From Litoditis marina (Eukaryota > Nematoda > Chromadorea > Rhabditida > Rhabditidae), in contig OZ038437.1 of the NCBI GenBank assembly GCA_964036275.1, forward strand, positions 18,210,859 to 18,274,858: 64,000 bases of DNA. Reading direction: 5' to 3'. Shown piece after piece: positions 22,901-34,949 of this stretch. The notes under the pieces are model-generated. The model was given only the letters and a program-made list of their open reading frames with translations, was not told where the DNA came from and did no database searches. The translations under genes and the position numbers were made by a program. Each line of letters starts with the position of its first letter. Position 1 is the stretch's first letter.

Positions 22901-25770
22901 CTTATAGTCGGAGACACCCAAAAATCCATATGAACTGAAATCGAAATAGTCGATTACTTGGGGTAAAACTAGAAAAAACGGCGCAAATACTATACGCCGC
23001 TATTCCCTTTACAGGAACGTTGAAATGATTCTTTTGGAGAGATGAAAAGCTAAAAAGAAAAAAGCCTAACAACTTCACAAACTTCATACAAACTGATCGG
23101 CGACAAATATTGGAAAATTAGGGTGAATCGAAGTTTTGTATAAACTTGAAAGAAATTGAATAGTCACGTAAAGTTAGCATTCTAATGAGGCATAGTGCAC
23201 TTTGTCATTGCACGTTTCTGAGTTCTGATGTGTTTAACATGTTTCACGTGACTGTGCAATTGACTAACAGTATAGTTTTCGATCTTTCCTGAAACTTCGA
23301 AATGACCCACCCTAGCCGTTTCAATCCTGCCACATCGCAGTAGATATCCAATGATCAATCGATTTGTTCTATCTCGGTTCTTGTGCCATCGCTCCAATTC
23401 GCCATGGGGAACAGCTTCCTGCAAAACAATTTAATTTTTCTCTAATTCACGCAAAAGTATAAAACAAAGAATAAACACAAAGAATAAAGATTCGATATAT
23501 ATCGCAAAATCTCTCGATATCGCAAACATAGGCCCATTCAAAGCCACTTTTTGAAGAGAGGGTTGCGAGCAATTGTTGATGAAAAGTCAGCTGATGCCAC
23601 CTTTCACAAATTAAACCCCTCAAAAACAGTGATCATGATTATAGCCACCTCATTGTTACTTGAAGAATGGCGATTATGTGGTCCGTCATAGGTAAAAAGG
23701 TGCCATCCTGAGATGGTACCACCTTCACGTTTTGACAAGAGTTACCAACTGACCCCCTTCACTTTCAACTATTGGGTCTGACCCTGAACTGCACTTTTTA
23801 CCCCCTGACCATAGTGACCCCCTTCACTTTTGAAGAGCCCGGTTGGACCCCTTTTTACCTACGCCAACGCTTCAGTCCTTTGAACTGCAACACATTTTTC
23901 AATTGCAGTTTAAAGGACCGATGCGTCGGGATTGGTCCACATAATCTTCCTACTTTATAGCATCAGACACACCCCCACACGAATATGTCTACGGCTCTGA
24001 TAGGACAGCAGAGTGAATAAAACATGCAATCCGTGAAAAAGGGTTTCTAGCTTGCCATAGGTGAAAAAGACAGTTTTGGACGGGTGGTCACTCGAAAAAA
24101 CAAAGATCTCGCGAGCGGTCAGAGTTGCTATACTGTACATGGAAGAAAAAATACAATGTTTTTCAGCTCTACGTACCTCCATAGCCAGATGATCGACCCT
24201 CTTCTTAATAATATCCACAATCTGTCGCTCGTCTTTCGTCGCACGCGACACCGCACGGCGGAAATCGTCGACGCGACGCGACAGCTCGTCGAAGATGACT
24301 GCCACCTGAGGGGAATTGGTCATTTTACTCGGAAAAAATGAAACCTAATTAGTATAATAATAATAATAATGACAATATTTCTTGATTTTTTCAGTTATAA
24401 ACATCATTAACAAAACCTAGGTGCGATTATGATGTTTCTTTCACCAGCAATTCACAGAAAAAAAGTACGGTGAAAGCTTCTCCCACATAGACACTTGATC
24501 AAAATGTTGAAATTTCCGTCATCTGGAACGGTTTTCTTACTGGAGTACAGGCTAAATTCGCTTTTATCTCACAATCAACCGAATTTCCTCAGAATTATAT
24601 TAATCTGTTTCCGATGCACGGACGTGTACTAATCAATAAATCAATACTCACAGGTTCCACTGCGACTACGTCATTTCCCTCCTTTTTCAGGTGAGATTGG
24701 AGGGCGGTGGAGGACTGTTTGATGGCGGCTGCGGTGCGTTCGATGTTCTGGAAAAAGAACGACATTACTTATAAGGTTGTTTATGTTTATTATTGTAAAT
24801 TTATTAATTTTGGGACAAAAAGTGTGCAGGTGGAGCGAACGTAGGGCAAATTTGTTGAATTTTCCACTGAACAAGCCGCTTTTCTTACAATCGGGATTTA
24901 AACTATCCTGATTTCAACAATTCACGGCGTTCTCAAGAACAGCTTTAATAAATAAGGAACTCGCGTCCTCGATTTCAGACGCCCCGCCAATGATTCGCGT
25001 GAAAGTAAGCGCGATACGCAGCGAATTAGTGCTGACACCGTTCCAAATTGCAGTGGGATACAGTGTCCCGCCACGAAAACTTTGTGGACGGAGCTCAATA
25101 CAAGTTTAATCGCAAAAATTACTGTAGGCGAGAACGCCGTGAATTGTCAACCCTTACTGTTGAAAACCTCATTTCCCACTCAGTCGCCTCACTCGAATAG
25201 TCTAACCCGGCCAATTATACAACTAACCGGGTTTTTTTTTAGGTAACCTGACCGGTTTTTGGTAACCCTTTTTCAGGTTACCTCACAGGTAACCGGTAGG
25301 TAACCGAAAACTAAAATCCTGTTACCGTACAAACTAACGATAAAACCACATTTTGTGTTGGAAAACCAGGTAACCGGTTTTTCATTTTCGGTTACCGACC
25401 GGTTATCTATCGAAGTAACCGGAAAAGGGGCTACCAAAAAACCGGTTAGGTTACCAAAAAAAACCGGTTACATATAGAATTCACCGTCAAACCCAAACGA
25501 GCGTCGAACTGACATGCAGCATCGACATGCCGACGTTTTCGAATACCTTTAAGTTTCGCTGAATCACAATTTGTATCACAATTCAGGTAATACCTTGTCA
25601 TTTGAACGGTATATCGTTACGAGACTTTCACGTCGCCTTAGAGCAGAATACTGCTTACAAACAGATACACAAAAAATCACCTTATGTCCTGTGCGATATG
25701 TCTGATTGAGCTCCTCGTAAGGGACTTTTAATGTAGAATATTCGAATATGTGATGAGCGTCCTTATCCAT
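20000..25770 (-). CDS. maea-1: MAEA / Gid9 homologue, RING-like subunit of the CTLH E3 ubiquitin ligase
   Basis: Eleven exons, minus strand: 25770-25681, 24747-24652, 24305-24177, 23418-23311, 22886-22821, 22321-22208, 21793-21683, 21216-21094, 20695-20535, 20341-20319, 20160-20000. They give 393 aa; human MAEA is 396. The N-terminus has EYSTLKVPYEELN, like the human start. A LisH/CTLH part follows (residues about 115-205: RLIIGYLLRCGRIETAR, CLEWIIQHRSRLRKI), then a CRA-type helical part (AIKYARKFL, to about 290). The C-terminal zinc domain has FKTPEC, CVTC, NEANPPWMLPTGRVYG and IRCPRT. In CTLH/GID this subunit pairs with RMND5 to ubiquitinate substrates. The human His-Cys and following Cys after the CxxC pair appear replaced (PHAHTG), as I recall the human sequence. 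It is the downstream gene of a likely operon. Exon 10 (23 nt, acceptor ATTAAAG) is the weakest exon but is needed for frame. Confidence 0.93.
23661..23957. mobile_element. MITE family B copy split by another inverted-repeat element
   Basis: The left end (GAAGAATGGCGATTATGTGG) and the rest (CAACGCTTCAGTCC to TAATCTTCCTACTTT) are separated by a unit at about 23688-23861 that begins TAGGTAAAAAGG and ends CCTTTTTACCTA. Lies in an intron of the MAEA homologue. Confidence 0.75.
24914..25150. mobile_element. MITE with ACAATTCACGGCGTTCTC ends
   Basis: About 235 bp with inverted ends CAATTCACGGCGTTCTC (24918) and GAGAACGCCGTGAATTG (to 25147). In intron 1 of the MAEA homologue. No coding capacity. Confidence 0.75.
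25209..25486. mobile_element. ACCGGTT-rich MITE family C, copy 1
   Basis: Starts GGCCAATTATACAACTAACC and ends near ACATATAGAATTCACCG. GGTAACC and its variants recur along its length in both orientations. A relative is at 57892-58124. In intron 1 of the MAEA homologue. Confidence 0.75.
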
Positions 25771-25881
25771 TGTTTAAATAGAATTTATAAATAGAGAAAC
25801 CTTGAAAGAATACAGAAATAGTTGAATGAGTAGTGGTAATAGCGGAGTAGATCAAAACTTCTTCTGGCACGAGCAGGACAC
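25771..25881 (-). promoter_or_regulatory. Operon-type intergenic spacer with probable SL2 acceptor
   Basis: Only 111 bp separate the stop codon of the IER3IP1 homologue (25882) from the ATG of the MAEA homologue (25770) on the same strand. The spacer holds a CTTTCAAG acceptor-like site at 25801-25808, 30 bp before the ATG. This spacing is typical of nematode operons, where the downstream message is trans-spliced to SL2. No SL2 sequence is in genomic DNA, so this is inference from spacing and site. Confidence 0.6.
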
Positions 25882-26643
25882 TCAACCAAGAATCAGCTTG
25901 AATACAATGACCACAATATTCACAGCAATGAGGGGCACTGAAAAGAATGAGATAATTAAAGGACTGAAAATGTGCAAATGATGTATAGACATTTGACTAG
26001 CATCAAAGTATATTGTAATTCGTATGTATAAGGTGAAGCCTAATGCAAGTTTTTAACAGAATCATTTCTTTTTGGAGCGTTATTGCTCATCTAGAATTAG
26101 CTATATACAAGAGTACAAAAAACTCCCAAAATTTTCGATACAACTTTTAACACATTCATAACCGGTGAAATTCAAGTCCGAGATGGTTTTAACCGTAAAA
26201 AAATTAAAATGAATAAAGTAGCAAAAAAGTGAAACTGACTGCGCATAACAGTTTGAACTGCCAAAATGAGACTGATCAGCTGAGATTTGACGCCCGGCTC
26301 AGAGTCGAAGGAATGCGAAACAGTGCCAAATCCGTACTGGAAACAGAAATTATTGAATTTTTTAACTGTTAATTGACAAGTTCCCACCAAAATATAACTT
26401 ATAGACCTGTACAACCGATACAACAAAGAAAAAACCTTGCAGGCAAGTTTCCGGTCGGTTTTGAAGCGGCTATTCCGAAATTTCCCTGAAAAACGAACTC
26501 ATTTACCACTTTGAACTGCATTCTACGGATTTGATTGGATACCATTGACCAACCTTTTTGAGAAATCTGTCCTTGTGCAGAATTGCGATTCCGTTAAGAA
26601 CCAACAGAGCAGCTTCAAGGAGACCGTAGAACGAGAGGACCAT
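25882..26643 (-). CDS. IER3IP1: IER3IP1 / Yos1-like ER-Golgi membrane protein, 80 aa
   Basis: Three exons, minus strand: 26643-26554, 26336-26240, 25937-25882. The predicted protein is 80 aa; human IER3IP1 is 82. Exon 1 encodes LLEAALLVLNGIAILHKDRF, the first membrane segment, close to the human LLQAALLCVNAIAVLHEERF. Exon 2 holds EPGVKSQLISLI, the conserved loop, and exon 3 gives the second membrane segment PLIAVNIVVIVFKLILG and the stop. Yos1/IER3IP1 acts in ER-to-Golgi vesicle transport. A TTTTTCAG acceptor at 26667 lies 23 bp before the ATG and fits SL1 addition. The gene is the first of a two-gene operon with the MAEA homologue. A GGTTGC-rich inverted-repeat element starts only about 45 bp upstream of that acceptor, so promoter sequence must be inside or beyond the repeat. 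Confidence 0.93.
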
Positions 26644-26708
26644 GAAGAAAAGACTACTGAAGCGGACTGAAAAATAGGCTTTTTTGCAAGAAAGAAGAAA
26701 AGAACCGA

Positions 26709-27170
26709 GGCGGTTTACATTTGCAACCAGATTGCATGCAACCAAAATGCAACCGGGTTGCATGTGTTAAGAAAATTTGGTTGCTTTCCAAATGCAACCG
26801 GGTTGCTTTTGGTTGCTTTTCAAACGCAACCAAACACTCAATTTTTGAACATTTTCCTGTTTTTACTGCAATATGGTTACTTTTGGTTGCAGTGGGAAAG
26901 CAACCAAAAGCAACCCGGTTGCATTCGGAAAGCAACCGAACTGTCTTTACACATGCAACCGGGTTGCTTTTGGTTGCTTTTCAAACGCAACCAAACACTC
27001 AATTTTTGAACATTTTCCTGTTTTTACTGCAATATGGTTACTTTTGGTTGCATTGGGAAAGCAACCAAAAGCAACCCGGTTGCATTCGGAAAGCAACCGA
27101 ACTGTCTTTACACATGCAACCCGGTTGCTTTTTGGTTGCATGCAACCCGGTTGCTTGTGTAATTGGCCAA
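26709..27170. repeat. GGTTGC/GCAACC inverted-repeat element, long copy
   Basis: The element runs from CGGTTTACATTTGCAACC to GGTTGCTTGTGTAATTGGCC. It is built almost entirely of GGTTGC and GCAACC in both orientations, so it can fold on itself many times. A unit of about 161 bp is tandemly duplicated inside it (CAAACGCAACC at 26821 and 26982). A second copy of the family lies at 27786-28039. It sits directly upstream of the IER3IP1-MAEA operon. It looks like a MITE or foldback element; no target duplication was established. Confidence 0.7.
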
Positions 27171-27785
27171 GAACCGAAGATAACACATAAGATCAACGCA
27201 TTCTGCAGTAGAATTGAACAACTCAAGTTTTCCATGTTTGTCAACTTGGAAATGAGTGGGGGAGGACGATCGGATCAAAAACACGAAACAAAGAGTTGGT
27301 CACACACAATTAGGTGTTAACCTGTGAAGTTAAAGAACGACAATTTCTAGAGCTAAACATTAAAATTTGATGTAAACTAGGCGACAGAAGATAACTTGAA
27401 AAGATGTAACATTACCCAATAAAACTCCTACGGGTAAATGAGTAAAAAACAACCAGAAACTAAACGTAAACAAGGGAAATGTAACCCGTGACAGAATAAA
27501 TAAAATTGATGATGAAGCTTAAAACTCGTGGAATCGCACTGAAATACGCCGGGCGCGTCGCGGTTTGCGCCGCAATGTCTAGATTGGAGCGCACTTTGTA
27601 GCATTTGAGCCGTGAAACGTCCCGCTAGAGAGAGAACAAAATTACACGTTTCAGAGAGAAAAACTAGAAAATGGACAAAGTTGGAGTCCTATTCAATCGT
27701 GTTATAATATATGGACTGAAAGCTTTTCAACCTTCACAGTTTTACAGGAAACTGCGAGATTTTCGCAATATAATGCATAAAAGTG
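27171..27785. other. Intergenic stretch without recognised features
   Basis: About 600 bp between two copies of the GGTTGC element. I see no exon with matching splice sites on either strand. A short GC-richer patch near 27545-27600 (CGGGCGCGTCGCGG) is the only compositional change. Confidence 0.5.
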
Positions 27786-28039
27786 CGGCCAATTACACAT
27801 GCAACCAGGTTGCATGCAACCAAAATGCAACCAGGTTGCATGTGTGAAGACAGTTTGGTTGCTTTTCAAATGCAACCAAAAGCAACCAAATTGCATTAAA
27901 AACCGAAAAATGTCTAAAAATTGAGTGTTTGGTTGCATTTGAAAAGCAACCAAAAGCAACCCGGTTGCATTTGGAAAGCAACCGAATTTTCTTAACATAT
28001 GCAACCCGGTTGCATTTTGGTTGCATGTGTAAACCGCCT
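27786..28039. repeat. GGTTGC/GCAACC inverted-repeat element, short copy
   Basis: This copy starts CGGCCAATTACACATGCAACC-like and ends GGTTGCATGTGTAAACCGCC, so its two ends are complementary. It shares the core with the 26709-27170 element but lies in the opposite orientation and lacks the 161-bp internal duplication. Confidence 0.7.
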
Positions 28040-29073
28040 AAAAGTGCGAATTTGTATTTTTCTTTTCTTAGCTCGTTTCGTGTATTAAATTTTCGCAAAA
28101 TCCATTCACACCAAGTGTCAAATTTCTACGTTTACAACCAATCTCAACAGATTGTTCTTTGTCTGTTCACAACGGTTCCAAACTACATTATGTTCTATTC
28201 ATATTTTTCAACTCCACCATAAGAAACAACTTTTATTCAATTTCACACATATTACAAACGTAAAACAAACTGGCAATTGGATCTAAAACACGTTTGGGTA
28301 AGAATCTACAAGACTTTTAGCCTAGCACTACAATACAAAAGAAATAAAAAATGATACAAAAAAAGTAAAATCGATATATGGTTAACTCGTTATTTATAGG
28401 AGGAGCTACCTTTGTTCTAGAATTAACCCGTTTTACGGACAAGCAAGGATATATTGAATATTACAACTGAAAAAGCTCAAACTACATACTACAATGGCAC
28501 AACTAGTACAATCAACTGGAACCAAAAAAACTACAAAACTGTAGAAAACATGAACAAACTCAATTCTGACTATTCTAAAGGTAAAGCTGAGCTAATGCGA
28601 AAGAATGGTGTGACTAGAACAAAATAGAATAAATAATATTACAAACTGAGCATAGCAAAAGGAGACAAGAACTTTAAAGTCAATACTATTCACAATCGCG
28701 ACAATTGTAGTTAATTACTTTACAAATTCAAAAACAAACGAAACTTAGCGCGAATTTGACTAGACAAGGAATGATACAATTGTGGAAATATCCTCATGAA
28801 CAAAAAGGTTATATGACAAACGACTTTCACATCCAAGTGAGAGGTATTCAAGACAGAAATTACAAACAACGAAACAGTAAACTTACAACACGCACCAGCT
28901 GATTTCTGGTTAAAAGTAATAATTTTGAAAACAAACTTTTCGTCAAGAAAAAATGACATAACCTTTTTTGAGTGAACATAACCCTTTTTTCTCAAACCAA
29001 TAGATCGATCAGCTGAAGTATGCGTTAAAACAGGGTACAATATTTATTACTTAGAGAAGATCAGGGTTCCGTG
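28040..29073. other. AT-rich region downstream of hps-5
   Basis: AT-rich DNA between the 3' end of the HPS5 homologue and the repeat at 28 kb. It holds poly(A)-like sequence and no convincing exon. A TTTATT at 29043-29048 is an AATAAA poly(A) signal on the minus strand, only 26 bp after the hps-5 stop. Confidence 0.5.
29043..29048 (-). terminator. Poly(A) signal AATAAA of hps-5
   Basis: AATAAA on the minus strand, starting 26 bp after the TGA at 29076-29074. Position and sequence suit the 3' end signal of the HPS5 homologue, giving a very short 3' UTR. Confidence 0.6.
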
Positions 29074-32000
29074 TCAAACCTGTCGCTTCGCGCCGCGAGC
29101 GGCGGCTGCAGACTTCCGCGCGCGCGCTCGACACGCGACGCAGAATGTACGCGTCGCCAGACAAGATGAGTGATACGCGTGACCTGTAAAAGACATCAAT
29201 AACTTTCTATGATGAAGGTTCTAAATTGTGATGTGCTTGACATGATTCACGTGACTAATGAAAATTGTGCTACTTTCAAATCTGGAAAGATTATGAAAAG
29301 TATCCCAAAAACATCTACAAAACAAACAGCACTCCCTTCAGCTTCACAAATGAGTATTGCAAAAACACCAACGTTAGGTCAAGCAATAATGCTGATAATA
29401 TCAATAATAATGATAAGTCAGCTGGCACGAGTGTGACGTGGTGGATGAGTTTGATATAACGGGAAAAGGAACTTCATTGTTAAAAATGGCCTGACAGCAA
29501 CCAAATCTCGTGCCCTGCGCTCCATGGTTAATTTCGTCGCTTCAATGCAAATGCGCTACAAAACTTGTTAATTGATATTTTGTTTTTCATTAAATCACAA
29601 TTCGTTAGCGGAGATTCGAAAACTTCGTTTTTTTTGGGGGCATTCGCGTTAGAGCGAATGAATTAATCGTGGAGCGCAAATCACGAGATTAGATTCCAAT
29701 CAGACCATCTTTAAATGAGTCGTAGTGCCAACCCTAATCGAACTGAACTACTCTATTGTACTGTATTGTGTTACATTTTATTATAATGTATTGTATTGTA
29801 TGTATTGTATTGGCGAGCCCAAAACTAACCGCAAGAAAAGGATGTCACCCGCAGACTTTGTCCATCCACAGTCGTCTGTAGTGGAAGAGTGCACAGGGGA
29901 CAGAACCTGAAAAGAAAAACGTGAACAATGAAACTCCGACGGTCTGATAAACTTGGGTAAATAGCCAATAAACTTAGAAATACGGGCGCTTTTACCGCTG
30001 AATCTATGCAATTTTAAACACTTTCTGATCGAAATCACGATATTTGACGTCAAAAACAGTTTTCCATTCGAAAAAACTATATACTTCTAACGCGAAACGA
30101 ATTATCAAACAAACTACTGACAGCCTAAATGTCTTTTGAAACGCAAACGTCTTTTCTCAATTCTAGTACAAAACAGAACAATCAATATAACACATATCAT
30201 CTGAAGCATGAAAACACTGACTACCCTAAATTTCCAATAGTTCCTTATTCAACACACAAGTCAACGTACCCATTGCAGTCTACCAGCCAGCTGTAAATGG
30301 GCGGAGCCTGTCTTCTTGACAGACTGTTCCTGGGGGAGGATGAAGGGGGCGGGGCCGAGGAAAGGGGCGGGGCTTCGGAGGACAACCAATCAGAGAGCGA
30401 GACACTCTCCAACACCTCATGCACTACCTGCGATACATTGATTTGATTACAAACTATTTGAACGAAACAACAACACTTTGAACGTGAGCACTGTAACGTG
30501 CATGATTGAATTCACATTTTTAACGTCGGTTTCCCGCGACTGTCTCTGAATGACTGTTTCTCTGGATATCTCTAACACCCAAACATCAATAGGGTGTGAC
30601 TTTCATACGATAAAAAGCCGTTTTCTGTTATATATTCGGGAAACTTCATGATTTTCATCAAATAAAAGGCCAATTCTTACCATTTGGACCAATTCACTGG
30701 ACTCAAACACCACCCACCTTACTATCCACAGTCTGTTTCCCCCTCGAGTGTTCGTGTATGGTCAGAGCGACCAGGAACGCCCACTCGTCCTCTCCTAATC
30801 CCTCCAAAAGGGGCGGAGTCTGGCGGATCAGCGACATCAGATCACGATGACCCAGGACAAGATAACACAGGAACAACAGCTGAAAGGAAAGAATGATTAC
30901 TAAAAACGCAAGTTTTGAGACTTCTGATGACTAGTCAACATTTAGATTCCTAAAAATACTTCGATATTGAACCAAATTCGAAGTACCGCTAAAAGTACAG
31001 TTTGCTCGTTTTTTCGAGGAATAGGGCGCGTATATACGAGATACAAGCAGAAAAAAGGAATGACAACATCAAAACTAGTCTATCTCCCACTCTTCTCCAA
31101 TGTACTTTATATTTCTTAGCTATAAACCCAACTTCAAAAACACGCACCGTTTTCATGCTGACGCCGGCCAGCCACGCGAGATGGAGGTCCTGTTTCGTCG
31201 GGTCGACCACCCACGTCGCTTCCGGAATAGTCGGGGCGGAATTCTCCGGAAGTTCCGGGTCAACCGTGACAGACTCCGTCGGACAGCCGTTAGACATCGG
31301 TTTAGATGGAGATGTCCCAGCATTATCTATAATAGACAAATATTGCGAAATTAATGAAAACGACTGTTATTTGTAGAAAGCACTGTCAGGAAAAACTTGA
31401 GCGGGAGCTAGTGCCTTGTGCCTCTTTAAAGAGAATTTCCACAGAAAAGGTGCAAAATGTGAATTGAGACATTCGTGGGATTTTCATAATTGAATACAGA
31501 TATTCCACATGAACTGTCATGAAGTACAGACAAACTATTCTGACCACCTTCAACCGCTCGACCCTTAGAAAGAAAGAATAATCTACCCCCCCCCCCTCCT
31601 ATCCTATGTACATGCTTCAACTTGCTGGTAGGCGGTTTCGGAGTACCGTAAACACAACCCCATGTTAAACATTGCCTAGTAAATTGAGGTTTCTAATAGG
31701 GGTTTTCTCGAAGAAAAGCTTTTCTTTTTAATTTTCATTTTACTCTGTTATAATACCCATCGATTACCCACCTGGTGTATCCCGTTTGATCTTCGTTTCC
31801 CCTCCAAACAATGCCCTTCGCAGTCTTTCCTCATCCGATTCCGCAATCCGCTCCCGAATATTTTCCACCGGAAGTCGACTGCCTTCCGGAAAAAGGCCCG
31901 CGGAACGACGCAGACTGGCTGCAAATTTAAACAACTAGGGTAAATACTAATTCTACAATGATATATTATTTGAAAATACAATAATCTAAAAAGATTCGAG

Positions 32001-34888
32001 ACTTTAAAGTTCAAGTCAACTTCAATTTGTCGAATGGAGTTACGGCGTGGACTGGCTGCAAATTGGTCAGGTTATATATACGTTTATTCATGAGGTCGTG
32101 TTTACAGAACAAGAAAAATAACACAACTCATAAAACAAACTAGGACCCCTAAGGGGCAGAGCGGCAATACTCCACCTACAAACAAGGGGAACGTAAAATC
32201 GGTTAAAGTTATTAGTATTCTCTTATGGGAAAGTTATTTGAAGTATAGCCTATTGATAGACGTCGGCCATACAAGTAACTCGCAGATAAACATTTTTTTA
32301 CAGTTGATACTGTTTGAATTTCGAGTTCAGCTGAGCATCTGATTCAAAAGTCATTGAGTTGAGTATCGCTGCAAGACTGGGCCGATTCTCCCAAAGAAGG
32401 AGAGCCAATGTCAGTAATAGTGTAGTTACAAACTAAAAAACGCATTTCATTCGCGTTTTCATAGTTCTATGTAGATCAAACTTTAACTCTGTTCTGTTAA
32501 TTACCACCCTCTACATATGTAGCATTTCATGGTCTCTTTTGACGCCATTTACTTATAAGAAACCATGAGCCGTGATAAATATACAACTATTTCCGTATTT
32601 TTCGCAACACATTCTCCCTTTTCTGGATGATGCGAAGTTATTTTACGTATGTTGTAGAATAAGACCAAAAGATCAACACGTTCCATTCGAGTGTTCGAAA
32701 GGTAATCTTGGCACATTTCCCGAATACAATAACCAAACCACAATTTGTCTACAACTCAAATACGTACCTGCCACCTTTCCAGCTGTGGCCAGGCCCATTT
32801 CACATCGGGGACAGAGAACAGGGTGAGACGAGGAGGGTGCCAGACGAACAGAGAAAACGCGCGACCAGTCGGAAATAGAGCGCGGAATAGAACCTGCAAT
32901 ACAAGACATTGATCTAAAACATTAAACACCCAAATATAAACTGACAGTTCAAACTATAAACTACAAAAACGCAAGGTTATCTGGTCCTTCAGTTTAAACC
33001 AAGTTTATATATTCTCCTCTCGACAGTGAAAACTACAAATCACTGAATGTACAAAGTACAAACTACAAATGTTTTTCTCCGAATTCCGAACCAACCCAAT
33101 TCAGGAGCATATTGAAGTACAGCCACTCGTCGACAAACAGACGACATAAGAGCCACGCCTATCCACGATCTATAACCGATGAAAATGAGATTAATGATAA
33201 AGATAGGTATTGATTAGACAGAAGATACAACTTAGCCGGTATTTGGACATTATTAATGAAGAAACTAGATCAAAACGGTAACAGTCAGAAAAATTCAAAA
33301 ATGCTACCTCGCTACATTGTTACATATTCTAGAGGTATATCTCTCGTTTAGAAAAACACATGTAAGAGTCAAAGTCATTTTTCCGCCGATTTACATTTAT
33401 AGAATTAATCCCCACCCACCTATGCACTCCGCACTGCGTGCAGTTGTCTCTGCTCATCTGCGTCTCCGCGACCTCCTCTCTCTCGTCTCCGGCCACAGCC
33501 GAATCCACTGTCGTAGTGGCGGATTCGGAAGAAAGAGAGGTTCTGGAGACATCGCGGCGGGGTGAGACTGAAATACGTTTTCATATCTTCAAATCTTGAA
33601 AAGTACCAACTACAAAGTACAAAATGTACAAACTGCCAGAGCACAGAAGCAAAACCTGACCGAGTTTGAAAGAAAACCTGAACCTGACCCTTAAAACGTT
33701 ACATCAAACGAAACGTGGGACGACTTTATTGGATTCTCCATTGAATCACCCGCTTTTCTTTCAAATCGGACCTTAAACTACCTTAATTTACCCAATAGTC
33801 GCACTTTACTGGTGAAGGTTAATGGGCCACCTTGATGTGGTTTGGTTGTCCGAATGGAACACCCGATTTTTAATCAATCTCCGCAGGCAACAAGCATACA
33901 CCAGCAAGGTTGTCCGATTAGTCAGAAAAATTCGAAAAACATACTACTTTTTAGCCGAAAATATGAAAATCGGTCTAATTTTGATAAAAAATTCTGAATT
34001 TTCACTTGTTTACATCTGAAAACGGACTAATTTTTGTCGTTTAGTCGAACCTTACTGGTGTATGGCAACAAAGTCATCTCATGTATGTAGCAAATATACT
34101 ATTCTCAAACATATTTTACCAACTCTGATATTTTCGAAGCAGAAAGTGTGAAAACAATAATTTGACATCGAAAAAGACTCTATTTTTATGACTAAACAGT
34201 CAGAATTTCTCCTAAATGTGTACAAAATGCAACCAACCCTGCTTGCTCTCTTCCTGTGAATTCATTTCTCCCAGCCGCGCCTCCAACCATTCTGTTTCGA
34301 TTCTCGACTGAATCTCGGCATCCAAATTATTCTCCAAATCATTCAAGTGGGGCGGAGAGAGGGACTCTGAATGAATCGATACATATCAATTCCGTTAATT
34401 CAACTAATTTTCTCACAATTTGACAGACTGTTTGATATGAAAAATCCTAGTCATGACTGGATACCACCACGTTCAATAAAATTTCTAACAACCATAAATA
34501 TATAACAGCAACAGTTGATTTTCAATCAGAAATCTTTTTAAGAATAGCCAATAACCCATCTAGTACGTGAATGAGCTATGCATGTTATAACAGTTACAAA
34601 CTACGTGTCAACAACTAATTTAATTACATTTAAGCTGTATTGAATAAACATGAGTGGCCAGTTGTTCGAACATTTTGCACTTTTTAGCATATAGACATAG
34701 GATGCAAATCATGCAATCAACAACTCATTAACATAATAAATCGGTGCACAATGAACTCACTAATCGGAGATTCAGACTCGAGATTCTCAATCAGATTTGA
34801 GTTTGGCTCATGTTCATCACTTCCGCTGGAGGCCGTTTCCTGACGCGTTCCCTGCTGAAAAGGACAAGTTTAGAGAGAAGAGAGAGAG

Positions 34889-34949
<61 letters not shown>

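Noticed and set aside
26654..27320. 199-codon plus-strand frame and others near it
   Set aside because: Lies in the GGTTGC inverted-repeat element; its peptide repeats with the DNA repeat and has no splice or start context.
31100..31376. Plus-strand frames opposite hps-5 exon 24
   Set aside because: Shadows of the real minus-strand exon 31326-31148.
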